Assembly: GCA_902496125.1 (NCBI GenBank)
Contig: CABUZU010000039.1
Location: 1-15,978, forward strand
Length of the DNA stretch: 15,978 nucleotides
Reading direction: 5' to 3'
From: an uncultured Lachnospiraceae bacterium
GTDB lineage: Bacteria; Bacillota; Clostridia; Lachnospirales; Lachnospiraceae
Position 1 is the stretch's first letter, and the number at the start of each line of letters is the position of its first letter. The position numbers and the translations under genes were made by a program. The notes below the pieces were generated by a model. That model made no database searches and was not told the origin of the DNA. It saw nothing but the letters and a program-made list of their open reading frames with translations. This document shows positions 15,274-15,978 of the stretch, piece after piece.

Positions 15274-15978
15274 ATGAAGAAACCAGTGTTAGTAATTATG
15301 GCAGCAGGAATGGGCAGCCGTTTTGGTGGAATGAAACAGATTGAGCCAATGGATAACGATGGACATATTATTATGGACTTTTCTATTTATGATGCAAAAA
15401 AAGCAGGCTTTGAAGAAGTTATATTTATTATTAAGAAAGAAAATTTACAAGATTTTAAAGATGCAATTGGAGACCGTATTAGTAAATACATTAAAGTTTC
15501 CTATGCATTCCAAGAACTTACCAATCTTCCGAAAGGTTTTGAAGTGCCAAAGGACCGTGTAAAGCCATTTGGAACAGGTCATGCCGTTCTTTGTGCAGCG
15601 AACTTAGTAGATGGTCGTCCATTTGTTGTTATTAATGCAGATGATTATTATGGTACAAGTTCTTTTAAGGTATTATATAACTATTTAATGGAACATGAAG
15701 ATGATAAACAGTATAGCTATGCAATGGCAGGCTATATCTTAGAAAATACACTTACAGAAAATGGAACCGTATCTCGTGGTGTTTGTGAAACCGATGAACA
15801 GGGCAGACTTGTAAAAATTACAGAAAGAACCATGATTAAAAAAGGTGAAAATGGTCCAGCCTATTCAGAAGATGGTGGAGATACTTGGACAGACCTAGCA
15901 GCAGATACTCCAGTTTCTATGAATATGTGGGCATTTACGGGAAGTATTATGAAAGAATTAAAGGACCGTTTCCCAGCA
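15274..15978 (+). CDS. Sugar-phosphate nucleotidyltransferase, 3'-truncated by window edge
   Basis: The 235 visible residues form the start of a nucleotidyltransferase fold that joins an NTP to a sugar phosphate, giving a nucleotide sugar. The nucleotide-binding loop is AAGMGSRFGGMKQ at 10-22, a variant of the usual G-x-G-[ST]-R-x-x-P-x-x-K with Gly-Gly-Met before the Lys. GTGHAV at 100-105 and NADDYYG at 121-127 (metal-binding Asp) are in the expected order, and a MNMWAF stretch lies near the end. The start is ATG with GGAGGA (15261-15266) upstream. The frame stays open to the last base, so the C-terminus is missing. The sugar and nucleotide cannot be told from this part; UTP-glucose-1-phosphate-type and NDP-aminosugar-type enzymes are both possible. 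Confidence 0.85.
   Translation, partial: MKKPVLVIMAAGMGSRFGGMKQIEPMDNDGHIIMDFSIYDAKKAGFEEVIFIIKKENLQDFKDAIGDRISKYIKVSYAFQELTNLPKGFEVPKDRVKPFGTGHAVLCAANLVDGRPFVVINADDYYGTSSFKVLYNYLMEHEDDKQYSYAMAGYILENTLTENGTVSRGVCETDEQGRLVKITERTMIKKGENGPAYSEDGGDTWTDLAADTPVSMNMWAFTGSIMKELKDRFPA

Noticed and set aside
15341..15562. Plus-strand open frame of 73 aa inside the last gene
   Set aside because: It is a different frame from the nucleotidyltransferase, which is continuous from 15274 to the window end with clear motifs. No frameshift is needed.
1..15978. Mobile elements, CRISPR array, defence genes, tRNA or rRNA genes
   Set aside because: No transposase, integrase, repeat-spacer pattern or structural RNA gene was seen. 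All long frames are accounted for by housekeeping or conserved hypothetical genes.

Overview
The window is low-GC, densely packed Gram-positive DNA. Strong GGAGG-type ribosome binding sites, an RNase J with a TTG start, IreB, a dimeric-type glycyl-tRNA synthetase and the order ireB-ruvX-DUF1292 ... mltG-like-trmR-trhP all point to Firmicutes. The overall style fits Clostridia, probably a Lachnospiraceae-like anaerobe (inference). It is a core-genome region. I see no phage, transposon, CRISPR or defence island, and no clearly new multi-gene system.

Layout. (1) 1-1196: the 3' part of the tRNA methylthiotransferase mtaB, ending in a hairpin shared with the convergent gene that follows. (2) 1182-2759, minus strand: a sodium:alanine/glycine symporter behind a single-aptamer glycine riboswitch and a recognisable promoter. 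(3) 2820-5664: a divergent promoter driving ireB, ruvX and a DUF1292 gene, then RNase J, closed by a perfect 16-bp hairpin. (4) 5680-13080: a tightly coupled run of a short MltG-like membrane protein, trmR, trhP, a degenerate DUF218/YdcF-like membrane protein, an M16C metalloprotease, era and recO. Most junctions overlap or abut. (5) 13084-15256: a promoter, an anchored extracellular protein of unknown function, and glycyl-tRNA synthetase with a terminator. (6) 15274-end: the 5' part of a sugar-phosphate nucleotidyltransferase.

How the genes work together. TrhP and TrmR are consecutive steps in making 5-methoxyuridine at tRNA position 34. MtaB modifies t6A37 in tRNA, and GlyRS charges tRNA-Gly, so translation fidelity is a recurring theme. 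RNase J (mRNA/rRNA turnover), Era (30S assembly), RuvX (rRNA processing or junction resolution) and RecO (recombination repair) are housekeeping nucleic-acid functions. IreB links to PASTA-kinase signalling at the cell envelope.

The observations most worth checking are: the single-aptamer glycine riboswitch with a palindrome over its promoter; the MltG-like protein with no catalytic domain; a RecO without its zinc finger; the degenerate DUF218-like protein fixed between trhP and the M16C protease; and two strong hairpins placed only 15-17 nt upstream of the next start codon.
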